Made by a program: the position numbers and the translations under genes. 64,000 nt of DNA from Acidobacteriaceae bacterium (GTDB taxonomy: Bacteria; Acidobacteriota; Terriglobia; Bryobacterales; Bryobacteraceae), in contig JAFAYL010000034.1 of NCBI GenBank assembly GCA_019240405.1, positions 124,001 to 188,000 on the forward strand, in the 5' to 3' direction. This document shows positions 18,817 to 27,920 of the stretch, piece by piece. The notes beneath the pieces were generated by a model. The model made no database searches and was not told where the DNA came from. It saw nothing but the letters and a program-made list of their open reading frames with translations. Numbering within the stretch: position 1 is the stretch's first letter; each line of letters begins with the position of its first letter.

Positions 18817-20466
18817 GTGTGGCGTGAGCGGCATTTTGTTGTTATAGTCACCATCTGCAGTTCATTCGCTCTTTGGACCGCCGCACAAACTAACCCTCAA
18901 TCACCCATTTCGGTTGCAATCGATGTCCGCCCTGCCGATCTGCTCGTCCAGCCTCCGGCAGTCAACTGGTCCTCGTATAACGGCGATTATTCAGGACGTC
19001 GCTTCAGCGCACTTAAAGAGATCACGGCGCAAAATGTTGACCAACTTCGAGCGCAATGGGTATTCCATTCGTCAAATTCCAGCAATCTGGAAGCAACGCC
19101 CGTGGTCGTGAACGGCGTCATGTTCATGACATCGGCAAACGAGGCTTTCGCTCTCGACGCCCGCACCGGCCGTGCGCTCTGGCACTATTCGCGCCCAGTT
19201 ACGGAAGGCCTCGTCGATGACGCATCGGCTCATCACAATCGCGGCGTGGGTGTTTGGCATTCGCGGGTCTACATGGAAACGGATAATGCGCATCTGCTTT
19301 GCCTCGATGCCCGCTCGGGTCACCTCATCTGGGATGTTGCTTATGCCGAAGGCAACTCCAACTATGGTGCAACGAGTGCGCCGTTAGTGATCAAGGACAA
19401 AGTTTTGGTCGGAACTTCAGGGGGAGATGATGGCGTTCGAGGTTTTGTTGCTGCCTTCGATGCTACGACGGGAAGAGAAGCCTGGCGCTTTTGGACTATT
19501 CCCGCGCCCGGCGAGTTCGGCTCCTCGAGTTGGCCGGGTGAGATGTATCTGCGAGGTGGAGCTACCACCTGGATGCCAGGGACGTACGATTCGGAGCTGA
19601 ATACTGTGTATTGGGGAACGAGCAACCCGGCCCCCGATTTCGATGGCGGCCCCCGGCCGGGCGACGATCTTTACAGTGACTGTGTGTTAGCGCTCGATGC
19701 CGACAACGGCAAGCTTAAATGGTATTTTCAATTCACGCCGCACGACGATTTTGACTACGACGCGACGGAAACTGCTGTGCTGATCGATACACGGTACAAA
19801 GGCGCGCTACGCAAGCTGTTGGTCGAAGCGAATCGCAACGGCTTCGTTTATATTCTCGACCGGACGAATGGAAAATATCTTTCGGCAGCTCCGTTCGTGA
19901 AGAAGCTGAACTGGGCAAAAGCGATCGAGGACACGGGCAGGCCTGTCCGGAGCGGCGCTGAGCCTTCTCAGAATGGAACGCTCATCTGTCCAGACATGAC
20001 CGGCGCAACGAACTGGTTCTCGCCTTCGTACAACCCTTCCACGCATCTGCTCTACTTCATGGCCCTTGAAAATTGCCAGATGTATTTCGTCAAGCCTCAA
20101 CAATTCACTCCTGGAAAACAGTATTATGCGACGGGCGTGAAGCATGCTCCCGGCCAATACGGACAGAAAATCCTGCTGGCTTATGATCCCGAGACCAACA
20201 CGTTTGCATGGCGCTATCCGCAAATTGGCGGGGGGCACTCCTGGGGTGGAACCATGACCACGGCTGGTGGACTGGTATTCTTTGGCGACGATTCCGAGGC
20301 GTTTGAAGCCGCGGACGCGCAGACCGGGGCGCCGCTTTGGCATTTCAACACCGGTCAGTCAATGCATGCTTCACCCATGAGCTATGCCGTCGAGGGCAAA
20401 CAGTATGTCGCCATTGCGGCCGGCAGCGACGTGTTTACGTTCGCGCTGCCAGATGGGAAACGCTGA
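18817..20466 (+). CDS. PQQ-dependent dehydrogenase, methanol/ethanol family, exported
   Basis: VNWSSYNGDYSGRRFSALKEI, WGTSNPAPDFDGGPRPGDDLYSD, TPHDDFDYDATE and AWRYPQIGGGHSWGGTMTTAGGLVFFGD. GTG start and signal-like N-terminus. Confidence 0.9.
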   Translation: MWRERHFVVIVTICSSFALWTAAQTNPQSPISVAIDVRPADLLVQPPAVNWSSYNGDYSGRRFSALKEITAQNVDQLRAQWVFHSSNSSNLEATPVVVNGVMFMTSANEAFALDARTGRALWHYSRPVTEGLVDDASAHHNRGVGVWHSRVYMETDNAHLLCLDARSGHLIWDVAYAEGNSNYGATSAPLVIKDKVLVGTSGGDDGVRGFVAAFDATTGREAWRFWTIPAPGEFGSSSWPGEMYLRGGATTWMPGTYDSELNTVYWGTSNPAPDFDGGPRPGDDLYSDCVLALDADNGKLKWYFQFTPHDDFDYDATETAVLIDTRYKGALRKLLVEANRNGFVYILDRTNGKYLSAAPFVKKLNWAKAIEDTGRPVRSGAEPSQNGTLICPDMTGATNWFSPSYNPSTHLLYFMALENCQMYFVKPQQFTPGKQYYATGVKHAPGQYGQKILLAYDPETNTFAWRYPQIGGGHSWGGTMTTAGGLVFFGDDSEAFEAADAQTGAPLWHFNTGQSMHASPMSYAVEGKQYVAIAAGSDVFTFALPDGKR

Positions 20467-21194
20467 TGCCCGCCTATTCGATCCCGTTATTCTGCCTCTT
20501 GGCCTTGCGCGCGCATTCGGAGGAGCCTTGCATGTTCAAACAACCTGCAGCGACATTCTCAATCCGTCATGTAGAGGGTCATCCTGAGCTCACCATCAAT
20601 CCGGACGCTGACGAGTGGAAGAATGCGGCAGCCGAATCCATGTGGAAGGATTGCACCCATCCCATCGACTACCCGCACTTGAAAACAGAGATCCGCGCGT
20701 TCTGGACGGATACAGATCTTTACTTTTTGTTTCGTTGTCCGTACACGGTTTTGAATTTGTTCCTACCCGCGAATAACGCCGCTCCCCGCGTTGGTCTTTG
20801 GGACCGCGACGTTGTAGAAATGTTTCTCGGCGATGATTGGACGAACATCCGCCATTATCGAGAATTCGAGATCGCGCCTACCGGCGATTGGATCGATCTC
20901 GCGATCGACCTGGATCGGCAAAGTTACGATCACACGTGGAGATCGGGCTGGCAAACGATGGCGCACATCGATGAGCAACACAAGATCTGGTACGCTGCTG
21001 CGCGGATTCCACTTTCCGCAGTCAGCAGTAAACCGGTTCGCGACGGCACAAAATGGCGTATGAACCTCTATCGAATTGAAGGCCTCGGTCCGGATTCTCA
21101 GAGGCATTTTCTTTGCTGGCAGCCGACTTGTGTGCAGAATCACGATCCCAACCATGTGCCTGAGCACTTCGGGACTCTGATCTCCCATAAGTAA
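20466..21194 (+). CDS. Carbohydrate-binding family 9-like secreted protein
   Basis: LTINPDADEWKNAAAESMW, TEIRAFWTDTDLYFLFRCPY, DRDVVEMFLGDD and YREFEIAPTGDWIDL resemble CBM9-like proteins. ATG overlaps the PQQ-DH stop (TGATG). Confidence 0.75.
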   Translation: MPAYSIPLFCLLALRAHSEEPCMFKQPAATFSIRHVEGHPELTINPDADEWKNAAAESMWKDCTHPIDYPHLKTEIRAFWTDTDLYFLFRCPYTVLNLFLPANNAAPRVGLWDRDVVEMFLGDDWTNIRHYREFEIAPTGDWIDLAIDLDRQSYDHTWRSGWQTMAHIDEQHKIWYAAARIPLSAVSSKPVRDGTKWRMNLYRIEGLGPDSQRHFLCWQPTCVQNHDPNHVPEHFGTLISHK

Positions 21195-21275
21195 GTCCAC
21201 TCAGATAGGACATTCAATACGTTGCTCTGAGGCCTGAAATCGTGTATTGTTCTCTCAAAGCGGGGGAAATTCAAC

Positions 21276-24200
21276 CTGGGCACGCACAATACATCAGCTC
21301 GCATTGCATTTTATGGCTTATTCGCGCTGTTCGGCGCGCAACTGCTCAAAGCCGATGTCACCGGAGCCATTCTTGGAACAGTGACTGATCCCACTGGCGC
21401 AGCCGTTCCGAGGGCGGTCGTGACACTGAGAGATCCGGATACAGGACTAGTTCGCCGCGTTCAGACGAACTCCACGGGTGATTACGAATTCCTCGCCGTA
21501 CCCGTAGGGGAGCACTATGCACTCGAGGTGACTGCGTCCGGATTCGATACAGCTGTCGAAACAGGTATTAAGCTTTTGGTTAATCAAAAGTATCGCGCCG
21601 ATTTCAAGTTAGTCTTGGGTACCGTGAGCCAGACGGTCGAAGTCTCGGGAACCGGAGCTCAAGTCGAGACCAGTAACACCCAGCTCGGCGACGTGATCGA
21701 AAGTAAAAAGATGACCAGCCTGCCGCTTAATGGCCGCAGCTATATTGATCTGCTCGGTCTGCAACCCGGCGTCGTGCCCGTCGCATCCGACGCAGCCGTT
21801 AATGACCGGCCTGTTTCGGGAAATGGTAATCCCGGCAATCTGTCGGTCAATGGAAATCGCGAATCCGCAAATTCTTTCCTGGTGAATGGCGGCGATGTTG
21901 AAGAGAGCGTGAATAATGGCGCGTCTGTGGTTCCGACGCTGGATTCCATTCAGGAATTTCGATTGTTGACGAATTCCTTCAACGCTGAATTCGGGCGCTT
22001 CTCGGGAGGAATAGTAAACGTCGTGACGAAATCCGGAACAAACGAATTTCATGGATCGCTCTATGAATTCTTCCGCAACGATAAGCTCGATTCGCGCAGT
22101 TTTTTCGACCCGACACGCGGCGCTTTCAAGCGAAATCAGTTCGGAGGAGTTTTCGGCGGTCCAATCCTGAAGAACCGGCTCTTCTTTTTCAGTGATTATC
22201 AGGGTACACGGCAAGTGCGCGGAGTCTCTTCAGGTGATATCCCAGTCCCTTCGCTGTTGGAACGAAGCGGTGACTTTTCCGATCTCGCGACAACTGGTTA
22301 CTCATCTTTCACGGGCGTCGTGCGAGGGCTAGACATTCCCGGTAATTTTCCCGCTGTATTGACTCAGCGGCTCGGCTACACGGTTACTTCCGGCGAGCAA
22401 TACTGGTTTCCCGGTTGTACAGATACAGCCCAATGTGTTTTTCCTGGTGCTGCAGGACCAGTGATCCCACAATCAGCATGGTCGCCGGTAGCGAAGGCCG
22501 AATTGAAATTCATTCCCCTGCCCACGGGTGTTTCGGGTGGGCATCCATTTTTCTCCAGCGCTTCTGAGGACGAGCGAAATCGCGATGATAAGCTCGGCGA
22601 GAAGATTGACTTGAATACGCAGCGGTTTGGAAATTGGGGCTTCTATTATTACTTTGACGATACGACCTTCCTAAGCCCTTATCCTGCGTTTACGTCAAAC
22701 GTGCCTGGCTTCTCCGCTGTCACACCCTCGCGGGCGCAGCAGGTCAGCATAAATCAGACCAGCATCCTAAGCCCCACGGCCGTGAACGAGGTCCATCTCA
22801 GCTATACACGATTAGCTTTATTGAAAAACAAGCCCGTCGGCGGACTGGGCAAGATTACAGATTTTGGTTTCGTCGAGGGCGGACTCGGCGTGATTCCTTC
22901 GAATCCAGCTTACGAAGGCGTGGCGCCCGTTGCGCTGAATCAAACCGGGGTGAATTTCGGGCTCCCGGATGGCACTACCGGCCAGTACAACAACACATAT
23001 CAGATATCGGATAACTTCTCAAAAGTCATCGGCAGTCACACGGTCAAGTTTGGCGGTGACGTGCGCTACCTGCAAATCAATGAACGTAACGCTTACACCT
23101 CAAACGGCTGGTTCCAATTCTCCGGGACAGAGACGGGTAACGACTTTGCGGATTTTCTGCTCGGCGCTCCTGACATTTTCGAGCAAACGAGTAATCAGTA
23201 CCTCGACTCTCGAACCCGCTACGGCGCGCTTTACGTTCAGGATTCCTACAAGGTCCGGTCTGATCTCACAGTAAACTACGGCCTCCGTTGGGAAGTGAGC
23301 GAGCCGTTCTACGACACGCAAAATCGTATTCAGACGTTCAATCCTGGCGAGCAATCGAAGGTGTACCCGGATGCTCCCACAGGATTTGTATTTCCAGGTG
23401 ACCGCGGAATTCCTAAAACGCTTGCGCCCGTGCAGTGGGATCACTTTACGCCACGGCTAGGCGTCGCGTATTTGCCCGGGTCAACGAGTGGCTTGCTGGG
23501 AAAGATCTTTGGCGGGCCCGGCAAATCAAGCATCCGCATGGGTACGGGCATCTTCTATACCGCGATTGAGGATCTAACGCTCTTCAACGAGGTGGGCGAT
23601 GCCCCCTTTGGGCTGTTCTATACAAGTCCCGTATTGGTCTATCTAGAAGAGCCATATAAAGCCCGCACAACGGCCGAAAATCCGGGACAGCGATTCCCTT
23701 TCACGATTCCGCCACCTGGCGCAACCGGTATCTGGCCGCAATACCTGCCCATTTCAGGTGCGCCGACCTACAAGCGGGACAATAAGCTGCCCTACGCGGA
23801 AGACTTCAACTTTACGATTCAACGCCAGCTCTTCAATACAGCCGTGCTTTCCGTCGGGTATGTGGGAACGCGCGGACATCACTTGCTGTCAACCGTCGAA
23901 TCCAACCCGGGGAATGCTGCAAAGTGCCTCGCAGTTGCCGCCGCGCTCCCCCTAGGTCAAGGCTGCGGTCCATACGGTGAAGACACGATTTACACGTTGC
24001 CCAGCGGACAGGTTGTTTACGGCACGCGGCCATACTCAGTCACCTCGGGACGCTACCTCAGTCAGGGCCTTTTGGATTTCAGCAGCAATACCTGGGAGCA
24101 GACGAGCGGCAATTCGAATTACAATTCGCTGCAAGTCAGCCTGCAAAAATCGGTCGGAGCTTTGACCCTATTGGCTGGTTACACGTGGTCGAAATCCCTC

Positions 24201-24806
24201 GACAATTCATCCGGCTTCTACGATCAGATCAACCCGTTCAATCCGAAGCTGAGCAAATCGCTTTCCGCTTTCGACATCACGCACAACTTCGTCCTGAGCT
24301 ACAACTACGAGCTTCCCCTGCATCACCTGTCGAGCAAGCTTTGGAACGGAATGCTGTCAGGTTGGGCGATTTCGGGCATAACACGATTCACCACGGGATT
24401 CCCGATCACTTTGGGAGAAAACGACGATGCCGCGCTCTGCGGTTGCAGTGGCGTGGACTATCCCAACTACAACGCCCAGCCGATCCACTTTTATGATCCG
24501 CGCAATTCACCGAATCATATTTATTTCTCGACCGATGACTTCAGCACCGAAACGATTGGGGTCGCTGGCAATGCGAACCGGCGATTCTTCCATGGCCCGG
24601 GCATCGATAATTGGGATCTCGTGCTTCACAAAGATACGCACATCTTCGAAAAGAGCATGCTCGAGTTCCGCGCGGAGTTCTTCAATGTCTTCAATCATGC
24701 CCAGTTCACAAACCCTTCTGGAACCGTGAACGCCAGCAATTTCGGCCAGGTCACAAATGCTCGCGATGGCCGGATCGGGCAGATGGCTTTGAAGCTGAGT
24801 TTCTAA
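21276..24806 (+). CDS. TonB-dependent receptor, Oar-like with carboxypeptidase-regulatory-like N-terminal domain (probable non-ATG start)
   Basis: VTGAILGTVTDPTGAAVPRAVVTLRDPDTG plus plug VNGGDVEESVN...VVTKSGTNEFHGSLYEFFRND and a C-terminal beta-barrel. In-frame leader upstream of the tracked GTG (21381). Confidence 0.85.
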   Translation: MGTHNTSARIAFYGLFALFGAQLLKADVTGAILGTVTDPTGAAVPRAVVTLRDPDTGLVRRVQTNSTGDYEFLAVPVGEHYALEVTASGFDTAVETGIKLLVNQKYRADFKLVLGTVSQTVEVSGTGAQVETSNTQLGDVIESKKMTSLPLNGRSYIDLLGLQPGVVPVASDAAVNDRPVSGNGNPGNLSVNGNRESANSFLVNGGDVEESVNNGASVVPTLDSIQEFRLLTNSFNAEFGRFSGGIVNVVTKSGTNEFHGSLYEFFRNDKLDSRSFFDPTRGAFKRNQFGGVFGGPILKNRLFFFSDYQGTRQVRGVSSGDIPVPSLLERSGDFSDLATTGYSSFTGVVRGLDIPGNFPAVLTQRLGYTVTSGEQYWFPGCTDTAQCVFPGAAGPVIPQSAWSPVAKAELKFIPLPTGVSGGHPFFSSASEDERNRDDKLGEKIDLNTQRFGNWGFYYYFDDTTFLSPYPAFTSNVPGFSAVTPSRAQQVSINQTSILSPTAVNEVHLSYTRLALLKNKPVGGLGKITDFGFVEGGLGVIPSNPAYEGVAPVALNQTGVNFGLPDGTTGQYNNTYQISDNFSKVIGSHTVKFGGDVRYLQINERNAYTSNGWFQFSGTETGNDFADFLLGAPDIFEQTSNQYLDSRTRYGALYVQDSYKVRSDLTVNYGLRWEVSEPFYDTQNRIQTFNPGEQSKVYPDAPTGFVFPGDRGIPKTLAPVQWDHFTPRLGVAYLPGSTSGLLGKIFGGPGKSSIRMGTGIFYTAIEDLTLFNEVGDAPFGLFYTSPVLVYLEEPYKARTTAENPGQRFPFTIPPPGATGIWPQYLPISGAPTYKRDNKLPYAEDFNFTIQRQLFNTAVLSVGYVGTRGHHLLSTVESNPGNAAKCLAVAAALPLGQGCGPYGEDTIYTLPSGQVVYGTRPYSVTSGRYLSQGLLDFSSNTWEQTSGNSNYNSLQVSLQKSVGALTLLAGYTWSKSLDNSSGFYDQINPFNPKLSKSLSAFDITHNFVLSYNYELPLHHLSSKLWNGMLSGWAISGITRFTTGFPITLGENDDAALCGCSGVDYPNYNAQPIHFYDPRNSPNHIYFSTDDFSTETIGVAGNANRRFFHGPGIDNWDLVLHKDTHIFEKSMLEFRAEFFNVFNHAQFTNPSGTVNASNFGQVTNARDGRIGQMALKLSF

Positions 24807-26093
24807 GTGCGTTTTATCAACCTTCGTCTCTTGAGCGCTCTCGTATGCGTTGCGGGTGCGCTTCCTGGAGCTGCGCCGCTGGACATCACGCGCGATTGGC
24901 TGGTCATTTTTCGCGAAAATCTCCACAATACTCTGCAATTCTGGATCGATCACTCGGTTGATCGCGAATACGGAGGTCTGCTCGGAAGACTCGATCAGCA
25001 AGGCAACGCGAAACCGCCAGGCAACAAGTCTGTTGTGCTGGAATCCCGCGCGTTGTGGTCGTTTGCAGAGGCGTATCGCCGCTTTCCGGATCCTGCTTAC
25101 CAGCGCATGGCCGCTGAATGCCTGACTTTTCTCCGCGAGAAGATGTGGGACAAAGAACACGGCGGCTATTATTTCCTGGTCACGCGCGAAGGAAAGGTGC
25201 TTGACTCGACTAAGCAGTTGAATCCCTTGTCTTACGTTCTCGAAGGCTTGGCGGAATATGCCATCGCGTTTCACGACGATCAGGCACGGCGCGAAGCGGT
25301 GCAGTTATTCGAAGTGATTGACCAACATGCCCATGACAACGAGCACGGCGGCTATCACATCGCATTCACGGCGGACTGGCAGTGGATCAAAGACTACAAG
25401 CCCGGGCCGAACGCGTCAGGCTCCTTCGGCCGAAAGTCATACGATTGGCATCTCGGGCTGCTCGAGGCTTTGACGACAGCCTACGACGTAACCGGAGATG
25501 CCCGCATTCGCGCGCGCGTTGATGAACTGCTGGATATTTTCGTGAACAAAATCGTCGATCCGGAAATCGGTTATGGCCGATACTATTTCACGGAAGATTG
25601 GACGGTGGCGGATCGAAACGGAGACTCAAGAGAGTGCGAATACGGCCTGGATCTTGAGGCTAGCTGGCTTCTCACGGAGGCCGCTTCAGTAGTCGGTCGA
25701 AATCAAGATCCGAAGATTCGGCGGGCTAGTTTGGCGCTCGTGGATCATGCACTGCGCTACGGGTTCGATAACGAGCGCGGCGGTCTCTACCGCACTGGCC
25801 CGGCAAAAGGACCCGCAACAAACAGGGACATGGAATGGTGGCAACAAGCGGAAACGCTCGTCGCGTTTCTGAATGCATATCAACTAACCGGCGATCCGAA
25901 GTATTTCACAGCGTTTGAGCTTGAGGCTCAATTCGTTGACAACCATTTCGTCGACCATACTTATGGCGAGTGGTACACGGCAATCTCGCACGATGGGAAA
26001 ACTGACACCGAGAAGACCGGTCCCTGGAAAGCTCCTTATCATGTGACTCGCGCTTGTCTCGAGGTGATTTCGCGACTTGGCAGGACGTTGTAG
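24807..26093 (+). CDS. AGE family epimerase/isomerase (N-acylglucosamine/cellobiose 2-epimerase-like), signal-like N-terminus
   Basis: EYGGLLGRLDQQGN, RALWSFAEAYRRF, HGGYYFLVTREGK, SYDWHLGLLEALT and EWWQQAETLVAFLNAYQLTGD. GTG start immediately after the receptor stop. Confidence 0.85.
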   Translation: MRFINLRLLSALVCVAGALPGAAPLDITRDWLVIFRENLHNTLQFWIDHSVDREYGGLLGRLDQQGNAKPPGNKSVVLESRALWSFAEAYRRFPDPAYQRMAAECLTFLREKMWDKEHGGYYFLVTREGKVLDSTKQLNPLSYVLEGLAEYAIAFHDDQARREAVQLFEVIDQHAHDNEHGGYHIAFTADWQWIKDYKPGPNASGSFGRKSYDWHLGLLEALTTAYDVTGDARIRARVDELLDIFVNKIVDPEIGYGRYYFTEDWTVADRNGDSRECEYGLDLEASWLLTEAASVVGRNQDPKIRRASLALVDHALRYGFDNERGGLYRTGPAKGPATNRDMEWWQQAETLVAFLNAYQLTGDPKYFTAFELEAQFVDNHFVDHTYGEWYTAISHDGKTDTEKTGPWKAPYHVTRACLEVISRLGRTL

Positions 26094-26103
26094 CAGCGGC
26101 TGC

Positions 26104-27666
26104 ATGTTGTTTCGTGCCCTGCTGATTATTGTCTGCCTTCAAATCAGCGTGCTATGGACTGTTGCGAGTCCACAAGAAAAGCCCGTTAACGGCGAAACGG
26201 CTCAATCGTATATAGCCCAGGCGCGGAAAGCGTTGCGCGCCGGTTACACCGATGAGGGCGAGCATCTTTTGAAACTAGCGATACAAGCTGACCCAAGCTG
26301 CGCAGACGCATATCTTTTGCTCGGGTCATCAGAATTCCGGCGAGGCGACATTTCGCGATCGATTGAACACTTCGACCGCGCTGTCAAGCTGCGTCCAGAA
26401 TTGTACAGCGCCCATTACAATCTCGCACTTGCGTACCTCCGCGCGAACAAGCTCACGGACGCGCGCGCCGAACTCGAACAAGCTGTGACCCTGGATCCGC
26501 AGCAGCCGGACGCAGTCTATAACTTAGGCATCGTTTTGCTGGATCTCGGTGAAACTCGTGCCGCGATCCGGCAGCTAAAACGGGCGAGCGACCTCAATCC
26601 CCACTCGCCCGATGTCGCATTCAATCTCCTTCGCGCCGAACTCACGGACGGACAGCTCCAAGAAGCACACACAGAGGCACAGAGAGCCGCGGTTAATCTC
26701 GCCTCAGATGCCCAATGGAACGCTGCCGTTGGTGGACTCTTCCTGAACCACGCCGATCCAACGACTGCCGCGCTTTATTTTAGGGAAGCTTACCGGCTTC
26801 GACCTGACGACACTCGTGTGCGAAATCAACTCGCGCTCGCGTACCTTCAGGCGCATCAGCCAGAAGCGGTATTTAACACGATAAACCCGGCGACCACCGC
26901 TGACGATCATTACCTTCGGGCGAGCGCGTATTATTTATTGCACCAATTTTCAGAAGCGGACGAGGAATCCGCGATCGCGTTTCACCTAGCGCCCAATGTG
27001 CCCTCGATTCAGCTCCTGCGCGCTCACATTTTGCAGCGTTCGGGCAAACAGGAATCGGCCTTGAAGTTGTTAGGGCAAACGATACGTATGAAACCCGATT
27101 GGGATGAACCTTACTACAGTGCCGGTGTGAGCTATTACTTTCTAGGCCGGTACAACGAAGCGCGCGAAAGTCTCCGCCGTGCTCTCGAACTGAACCCTAG
27201 CTCTGTAAAAGGCTTATTCCTTATGGCGACAACTATTGCTCACCAAGGCGCGGCTGCTGATGCCGAACCGTATTTCCATCGTGCAGTCGTTCTGCAGCCG
27301 TCCAACGCGCGCTTGCATTGCCATCTCGGCTTGGTCTTTTTGCAAGAAAACGAAAACGCGAAAGCCGAAGAATGTTTCAGAAGAGCGATCGAGTTGAAAC
27401 CGGATTACGCGCTGCCGCATTACGAGCTGGGGAAACTCTTGATGCACTCGAACGAATTTCCCGAAGCGGCCCGCGAATTGGAAGCGGCTATCATTCACGA
27501 CCCAAGCCTCACTTCCGCTTATTACCAACTGAGCCGCGTCTATTCGCGCCTCGGAGAGGCCAAAAAGTCAGAGCTGGTTCTTGCAAGATTCAAAGAACTT
27601 CACAAGCAAGAAGACGATACCCAAACTGTTCACGAAGATGTCGTGAAACAGGTAGTTTCCGACTAA
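26104..27666 (+). CDS. TPR repeat protein, secreted or membrane-anchored
   Basis: Multiple TPR units (e.g. AYLLLGSSEFRRGDISRSIEHFDRAVKLRPE, PYYSAGVSYYFLGRYNEARESLRRALELNPS). Start chosen at MLFRALLIIVCLQIS. Confidence 0.85.
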   Translation: MLFRALLIIVCLQISVLWTVASPQEKPVNGETAQSYIAQARKALRAGYTDEGEHLLKLAIQADPSCADAYLLLGSSEFRRGDISRSIEHFDRAVKLRPELYSAHYNLALAYLRANKLTDARAELEQAVTLDPQQPDAVYNLGIVLLDLGETRAAIRQLKRASDLNPHSPDVAFNLLRAELTDGQLQEAHTEAQRAAVNLASDAQWNAAVGGLFLNHADPTTAALYFREAYRLRPDDTRVRNQLALAYLQAHQPEAVFNTINPATTADDHYLRASAYYLLHQFSEADEESAIAFHLAPNVPSIQLLRAHILQRSGKQESALKLLGQTIRMKPDWDEPYYSAGVSYYFLGRYNEARESLRRALELNPSSVKGLFLMATTIAHQGAAADAEPYFHRAVVLQPSNARLHCHLGLVFLQENENAKAEECFRRAIELKPDYALPHYELGKLLMHSNEFPEAARELEAAIIHDPSLTSAYYQLSRVYSRLGEAKKSELVLARFKELHKQEDDTQTVHEDVVKQVVSD

Positions 27667-27683
27667 ATAGGACAACTTCTATA

Positions 27684-27911
27684 ATGTTCCGCATGACTCG
27701 TCGTGAATGGACTCTCTTGATCGCTGCCCCGGCGCTGGCGCAAGTAACATCCAGGACGTCCCCACAAGGTGCGCCCGCTCCACCTAAACCGCCGGCCACC
27801 CCCGAGGAACGGCTTAAAAAAGCATATGACGACGTCCGGAGCGTCAGTGATCGATTGTCAAAGCTCGAGCTTCCTATGAATATAGAGCCCGCTTTCGCTT
27901 TCAAAGTCTGA
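27684..27911 (+). CDS. Small protein with Tat-like leader
   Basis: MFRMTRREWTLLIAAPALAQ...PEERLKKAYDDVRSVSDRLSKLELPMNIEPAFAFKV, 75 aa, ending 9 nt before the amidase start. Confidence 0.65.
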   Translation: MFRMTRREWTLLIAAPALAQVTSRTSPQGAPAPPKPPATPEERLKKAYDDVRSVSDRLSKLELPMNIEPAFAFKV

Positions 27912-27920
27912 ACCCTTCCC

